Shown here piece by piece: positions 29,167 through 32,870 of a stretch of 32,870 bases of DNA. This stretch comes from an uncultured Phascolarctobacterium sp. (lineage in GTDB: Bacteria > Bacillota > Negativicutes > Acidaminococcales > Acidaminococcaceae): NCBI GenBank assembly GCA_905200645.1, contig CAJKLD010000027.1:1-32870 (forward strand), read 5' to 3'. The translations under genes and the position numbers were made by a program. Position 1 is the first letter of the stretch; each line of letters starts with the position of its first letter. The notes under the pieces are model-generated. The model was not told the DNA's origin, searched no databases, and saw only the letters and a list, made by a program, of their open reading frames with translations.

Positions 29167-31269
29167 TTAGTTAGTGCCTTTGTTTTTAGCAATGATTGCT
29201 TCAGCAATATTCTTAGGTACATCTTCATAGTGGTCAACTTCCATAGAGTAGTTGCCACGACCCTGAGTCTTGCTGCGCAGGTCGGTTGCATAACCGAACA
29301 TTTCAGCCAGCGGAACGAATGCATGAATTACTTGTGCACCGTTGCGGGCTTCCATACCTTCAATGCGACCACGACGAGAGTTTACGTCGCCGATTACATC
29401 GCCCATATACTCTTCAGGAACAGTAATTTCTACTTTCATATAGGGTTCCAAGATAACCGGGTTAGCTTTTTCAGCGCCGCTTCTAAAGCCCATAGAACCA
29501 GCAATCTTAAATGCCATTTCAGAAGAGTCGACTTCATGATAAGAACCGTCGTATACAGCAACAGCGATATCAACCATCGGATAACCAGCAACTACGCCAT
29601 TTTCCATTGCTTCTTTAACGCCCGCTTCAATAGGAGCAATATATTCCTTAGGAATAGCACCGCCGACAACTTTGTTCTCAAACAGGAAGCCTTCGCCAGG
29701 CTCACGCGGAGTGATTTCCAACCAGCAGTGACCATATTGGCCTTTACCGCCGGACTGACGAACAAATTTGCCCTCAGCTTTAACAGATTTGCGAATGGTT
29801 TCGCGGTAAGCAACCTGCGGATTACCAACAGTGCAGCCTACTTTGAATTCACGCAGCAGACGGTCAACAATGATATCCAAATGAAGCTCGCCCATACCGG
29901 AAATAATGGTTTGCGAGGTTTCAGGATCAGTGTGAACGCGGAAGGTCGGATCTTCTTCAGCCAGTTTTTGCAAAGCAATACCCATTTTTTCTTGGTCTGC
30001 TTTAGTTTTAGGTTCAACTGCAACGGAGATAACCGGATCAGGGAATACCATGGATTCCAAAATAATTTCGTTCTTTTCGTCGCAGAGAGTATCACCGGTA
30101 GTAGTGTCTTTCAGGCCTACAGCTGCTGCAATATCACCAGAGTAAACCATGTCGATTTCTTCACGGTGGTTAGCATGCATTTGCAGGATACGGCCGATAC
30201 GCTCACGTTTGCCCTTAGAAGAGTTATATACATAAGAGCCGGAGGTTAAAGTACCGGAGTATACACGAAAGAATGCCAGCTTACCAACGAAAGGATCGGT
30301 AGCAATCTTGAAAGCCAAAGCTGCAAAGGGAGCCTCGTCGGAGGACGGACGCTCGTCTTCTTCACCGGTTTCAGGATTTACGCCTTTGATATTAGGAATA
30401 TCAGTAGGAGCAGGCATAAATTGGATTACAGCGTCCAGCATAGGCTGAACACCTTTGTTCTTGTAGGAAGAGCCGCAGCATACGGGGGTCATCTTGCAAG
30501 CAATGGTCTGCTTACGAATACCAGCGATGATTTCCTCTTCAGTCAGTTCTTCACCTTCCAAATATTTCATCATCAGCTCGTCATCGCTTTCAGCAACTGC
30601 TTCCAACAGAGCTGCACGATATTCTTCAGCTTTTTCCTTCATATCTTCAGGAATTTCGACGAATTCTTCTTCTTTACCCAGCTTATCGTCATAAACGATT
30701 GCTCTCATTTTGATGAGGTCTACCATGCCTTCGAAAGTATCTTCAAAGCCGATAGGCAGTTGAATAGGTACAGCATTGGCATTCAGACGGGTTCTCATCA
30801 TATCAATTACACGATAGAAATCTGCACCGGTAATATCCATTTTGTTTACATATGCCATACGGGGAACGTTGTATTTGTCAGCCTGACGCCAAACGGTTTC
30901 AGATTGAGGTTCAACGCCGCCTTTAGCACAGAAAACTGCAACGGAGCCGTCCAGAACACGCAGGGAACGTTCAACCTCTACAGTGAAGTCAACGTGGCCC
31001 GGGGTGTCGATGATGTTGATACGATGTTTATCAAATTGGTGCTCGGAGCCTTCCCAGTAGCAGGTGGTTGCAGCAGAGGTAATGGTAATACCACGCTCTT
31101 GCTCTTGAACCATCCAGTCCATGGTAGCAGCACCTTCATGAGTCTCGCCGATCTTATGTACTCTGCCGGTATAGAACAGAATACGTTCGGTAGTAGTGGT
31201 TTTACCAGCATCAATGTGTGCCATGATGCCGATATTTCTAGTTCTCTCAAGCGGAATTAATCTGCCCAC
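29167..31269 (-). CDS. fusA: Elongation factor G
   Basis: A 700-residue EF-G, the translocation GTPase. GTP-binding motifs: AHIDAGKTT at 17-25, DTPGHVDF near 82-89 and NKMD near 136-139. The later domains include the segment GMGELHLDI (domain III) and RQSGGKGQYGHCWLEI (domain IV), and the C-terminus is complete. The length and motifs match housekeeping EF-G rather than the tetracycline-protection relatives. It sits 35 bases after rpsG with AGGAGG before the ATG. Confidence 0.99.
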   Translation of the reverse strand: MGRLIPLERTRNIGIMAHIDAGKTTTTERILFYTGRVHKIGETHEGAATMDWMVQEQERGITITSAATTCYWEGSEHQFDKHRINIIDTPGHVDFTVEVERSLRVLDGSVAVFCAKGGVEPQSETVWRQADKYNVPRMAYVNKMDITGADFYRVIDMMRTRLNANAVPIQLPIGFEDTFEGMVDLIKMRAIVYDDKLGKEEEFVEIPEDMKEKAEEYRAALLEAVAESDDELMMKYLEGEELTEEEIIAGIRKQTIACKMTPVCCGSSYKNKGVQPMLDAVIQFMPAPTDIPNIKGVNPETGEEDERPSSDEAPFAALAFKIATDPFVGKLAFFRVYSGTLTSGSYVYNSSKGKRERIGRILQMHANHREEIDMVYSGDIAAAVGLKDTTTGDTLCDEKNEIILESMVFPDPVISVAVEPKTKADQEKMGIALQKLAEEDPTFRVHTDPETSQTIISGMGELHLDIIVDRLLREFKVGCTVGNPQVAYRETIRKSVKAEGKFVRQSGGKGQYGHCWLEITPREPGEGFLFENKVVGGAIPKEYIAPIEAGVKEAMENGVVAGYPMVDIAVAVYDGSYHEVDSSEMAFKIAGSMGFRSGAEKANPVILEPYMKVEITVPEEYMGDVIGDVNSRRGRIEGMEARNGAQVIHAFVPLAEMFGYATDLRSKTQGRGNYSMEVDHYEDVPKNIAEAIIAKNKGTN

Positions 31270-31304
31270 TTTTTAATCCTCCTCAAAATAACTGAGTCAG
31301 GCCA

Positions 31305-31775
31305 TTACCAGCGGTAATGAGCAAATGCTTTGTTTGCTTCTGCCATCTTGTGGGTATCTTCACGTTTTTTAACAGCTGCGCCGGTACCATTGGAAGCATC
31401 CATGATTTCACCAGCTACACGCTCGTACATGGTTCTTTCGCCACGCAGACGAGAGTAATTTACCAGCCAACGGATACCCAGGGTGGTTTTGCGATCAGCG
31501 CGAACTTCAACCGGAACTTGGTAGTTAGCACCGCCAACACGGCGAGCACGTACTTCCAACAGCGGCATTACGTTTTGCATAGCTGCGTCGAAAACTTCCA
31601 GAGGATCTTTACCAGTTTTTGCACGAACCAGGTCGAATGCATCGTATACAATACGTTCTGCAACGCCTTTTTTACCGTCGAGCATAATTTTATTAATAAA
31701 ACGAGTTAATAATTTAGAACCGTACACCGGATCCGGCAGTACGTCTCTTTTAGTTACAGGGCCTTTTCTCGGCAT
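31305..31775 (-). CDS. rpsG: 30S ribosomal protein S7
   Basis: A 156-residue S7, nucleator of the 30S head and binder of the 16S 3' major domain. MPRKGPVTKRDVLPDPVYGS starts it; MPLLEVRARRVGGANYQVPV is the conserved beta-hairpin region. The C-terminus KMAEANKAFAHYRW is standard. AGGAGGG precedes the ATG, 46 bases after rpsL. In E. coli S7 represses this operon; nothing here shows that directly. Confidence 0.98.
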   Translation of the reverse strand: MPRKGPVTKRDVLPDPVYGSKLLTRFINKIMLDGKKGVAERIVYDAFDLVRAKTGKDPLEVFDAAMQNVMPLLEVRARRVGGANYQVPVEVRADRKTTLGIRWLVNYSRLRGERTMYERVAGEIMDASNGTGAAVKKREDTHKMAEANKAFAHYRW

Positions 31776-31821
31776 GTGTTTCCCTCCTTAGGATTAAATC
31801 ATTCTTAATGTTTTCTTGAAA

Positions 31822-32202
31822 TTATTTCTTTGCTTTAGCACGTTTTGCGCCGTACTTAGAGCGAGATTGGTTGCGGTTAGCAACGCCTGCAGTATCAAGA
31901 GCACCGCGAATGATATGGTAACGCACACCAGGAAGGTCCTTAACTCTTCCGCCTCTGATCAGAACAACACTGTGTTCTTGAAGATTATGGCCGATACCCG
32001 GGATATAAGCAGTAACTTCGATGCCGTTGGTCAAACGCACACGAGCTACTTTACGCAGAGCAGAGTTAGGTTTCTTAGGGGTAGTGGTGTAAACACGGGT
32101 GCAAACGCCACGTTTTTGCGGACATTCTTTCAATGCCGGTGCAGTAGATTTGCTCTTCAGAACCTCTCTGCCTTTACGTACCAATTGGTTAATTGTAGGC
32201 AT
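31822..32202 (-). CDS. rpsL: 30S ribosomal protein S12
   Basis: A 126-residue S12 at the decoding centre. TTTPKKPNSALRKVARVRL contains Lys43, and GRVKDLPGVRYH contains Lys88 and Asp89 (the methylthiolated position in other bacteria). Both lysines are the streptomycin-sensitive form, so no resistance change is seen. AAAGGAGGTG is a near-perfect ribosome binding site. It lies 68 bases after ybxF, with a weak hairpin and T-run between. Confidence 0.98.
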   Translation of the reverse strand: MPTINQLVRKGREVLKSKSTAPALKECPQKRGVCTRVYTTTPKKPNSALRKVARVRLTNGIEVTAYIPGIGHNLQEHSVVLIRGGRVKDLPGVRYHIIRGALDTAGVANRNQSRSKYGAKRAKAKK

Positions 32203-32243
32203 ATCGGCACCTCCTTTCCAAACAATTAGATTTTAATGATTAT

Positions 32244-32264
32244 AAAAACTTGACTTACGCCAAG
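32244..32264 (-). terminator. Possible weak attenuator between ybxF and rpsL
   Basis: On the minus strand CTTGGC-GTAA-GTCAAG can form a 6-bp stem with one G-U pair, followed at once by TTTTTA. The stem is short, so it would at most give partial termination and set rpsL output relative to ybxF. The same T-run overlaps a TATAAT, but no -35 fits it. Confidence 0.35.
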
Positions 32265-32270
32265 CCCTTA

Positions 32271-32522
32271 TCAAACTTTTAGTATTGCAGCAGCTGCGGC
32301 CTTTACATTGATGCTACATGCTCTGCCAATCTCCAGCATGGCTTCCGTTGTTACGGTTGGCACATGATTTTCCTGACACAGCGCAAGCAGTTTTTCGGTA
32401 ACTCTTTCGTCCGCATCACACGCGATGTAAACAACCTCAGCCGCTTGCTTGAGCACAGCTTTTTCTGTCTGTTTAACACCGACAGTTCGCTGTTCAGCCT
32501 GTTTTAAAGCTTCAAGCGTCAT
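32271..32522 (-). CDS. ybxF: L7Ae-family RNA-binding protein (YbxF-like)
   Basis: An 83-residue member of the L7Ae/L30e/S12e/Gadd45 fold family, known in Firmicutes as YbxF or L7Ae-like and found just before rpsL. Relatives bind kink-turn RNA; the Bacillus protein associates with ribosomes but its role is unclear. Visible motifs are the lysine/alanine helix KAVLKQAAEVVYIACDADE, the segment HVPTVTTEAMLEIGRAC and the C-terminal KAAAAAIL. The ATG follows AAGGAGGTAACCT, an ideal ribosome binding site. It is the first gene of the superoperon. Confidence 0.92.
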   Translation of the reverse strand: MTLEALKQAEQRTVGVKQTEKAVLKQAAEVVYIACDADERVTEKLLALCQENHVPTVTTEAMLEIGRACSINVKAAAAAILKV

Positions 32523-32569
32523 AGGTTACCTCCTTAATCGAGCGCATAGCTCACCTGCGATACTGGTAT

Positions 32570-32598
32570 ATTGTAACATCTAATACAATCCATGTCAA
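32570..32598 (-). promoter_or_regulatory. Main promoter of the str superoperon
   Basis: On the minus strand a consensus TTGACA (32593-32598) and TACAAT (32570-32575) are exactly 17 bases apart. The AT-rich stretch just upstream (about 32600-32630, with A- and T-runs) looks like an UP element for the alpha C-terminal domain. The 5' untranslated region would be about 40 bases and holds a GAGC/GCTC hairpin (32540-32552). Confidence 0.9.
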
Positions 32599-32748
32599 CA
32601 CTTTTAAGTAAATTTTTTCAAAAATTTAGGCGCGTCAAATGCCGTGTCAATGCGCGTCTTGTTTTCCACGTATCCAAGTGTATCATAATAGATTACATAA
32701 AGAATTTTATTCGCAATACCACCTGCTGCTATCTCATTTTCTGCATAT
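32599..32748. other. Upstream region of the str promoter, no gene seen
   Basis: No coding frame is supported in this stretch between the upstream terminator and the str promoter. It contains two further TTGAC boxes on the minus strand (within about 32634-32650) without good -10 partners. The rpoC gene that often precedes ybxF is not visible. Confidence 0.5.
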
Positions 32749-32780
32749 AAAAATAGACAGATAAAATGCTTATCTGTCTA
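32749..32780 (-). terminator. Terminator of an unseen upstream unit
   Basis: On the minus strand TAGACAGATAA, loop GCATT, TTATCTGTCTA form a perfect 11-bp stem followed by TTTTT. It faces transcripts arriving from beyond the right edge and separates them from the str promoter. Confidence 0.9.
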
Positions 32781-32819
32781 AATTGTGTTAAACCCATATT
32801 CAAAAACTATTTTAATTTT

Positions 32820-32870
32820 GGCTCTGTCACAACAAATGGTTGATTTTGACGAGAAATAGCGTATAATAAT
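32820..32870 (+). mobile_element. Possible left end of an ISL3-family IS (partial)
   Basis: The last 51 bases start with GGCTCTGTCAC, and ISL3-type elements usually begin with GGCTCT. A plus-strand promoter follows (TTGATT at 32840, 16 bases, TATAAT at 32862-32867) that would read out of the window, where a transposase would be expected. The element body is not visible, so this remains a suggestion from the terminal sequence pattern. Confidence 0.4.

Noticed and set aside
29230..30249. A 339-codon plus-strand frame opposite fusA
   Set aside because: Antisense to intact EF-G and with shadow-like composition; the length reflects codon bias of the highly expressed gene.
31305..32202. Streptomycin resistance through S12
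   Set aside because: The residues at the usual resistance positions (Lys43 and Lys88) are the susceptible form.

Overview
The window comes from a bacterium with Firmicutes-type translation genes: near-perfect Shine-Dalgarno sequences, a short zinc-type S14, an L7Ae-like YbxF protein before rpsL, and one merged str-S10-spc-alpha block ending in rplQ. An amino-acid-fermentation style glutamate dehydrogenase and a subtype I-C CRISPR-Cas system fit an anaerobic member of the Negativicutes (Acidaminococcaceae/Phascolarctobacterium-like). That placement is inference from gene content and was not tested. Every protein gene lies on the minus strand, so transcription runs from high to low coordinates.

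Left region (1-9420): a complete type I-C CRISPR-Cas locus. A promoter at 9392-9420 reads into a 30-codon relic resembling the start of trkA. The relic's stop codon overlaps the start of cas3, and then follow cas3, cas5c, cas8c, cas7c, cas4, cas1 and cas2. A 170-bp leader with its own candidate pre-crRNA promoter separates cas2 from the array. The array has 24 identical 32-bp repeats and 23 complete spacers, and it runs off the left edge. Cas3 is the nuclease-helicase; Cas5c, Cas7c, Cas8c and a probable internally translated Cas11c form Cascade; Cas1, Cas2 and Cas4 acquire spacers. There is no Cas6, as expected, because Cas5c processes the RNA in I-C. Two spacers seven positions apart differ at only two bases, both synonymous in the same reading frame.

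Middle region (9421-13460): two terminator hairpins and a decayed IS1182-family insertion sequence with 14-bp terminal inverted repeats, lying against the gdhA terminator. Then come gdhA with a clear promoter and a gene for a tandem HD-domain phosphohydrolase-like protein, each with its own terminator.

Right region (13415-32600): the ribosomal superoperon, in transcription order ybxF, rpsL, rpsG, fusA, tuf, a structured leader, rpsJ, rplC, rplD, rplW, rplB, rpsS, rplV, rpsC, rplP, rpmC, rpsQ, rplN, rplX, rplE, rpsN, rpsH, rplF, rplR, rpsE, rpmD, rplO, secY, adk, infA, rpmJ, rpsM, rpsK, rpsD, rpoA and rplQ, ending in a UUCG-loop terminator. The methionine aminopeptidase gene often found between adk and infA is missing here. 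The str promoter (32570-32598) is near consensus with an AT-rich upstream tract. Beyond it lie a terminator for an unseen upstream gene and, at the right edge, a possible end of an ISL3-family insertion sequence.
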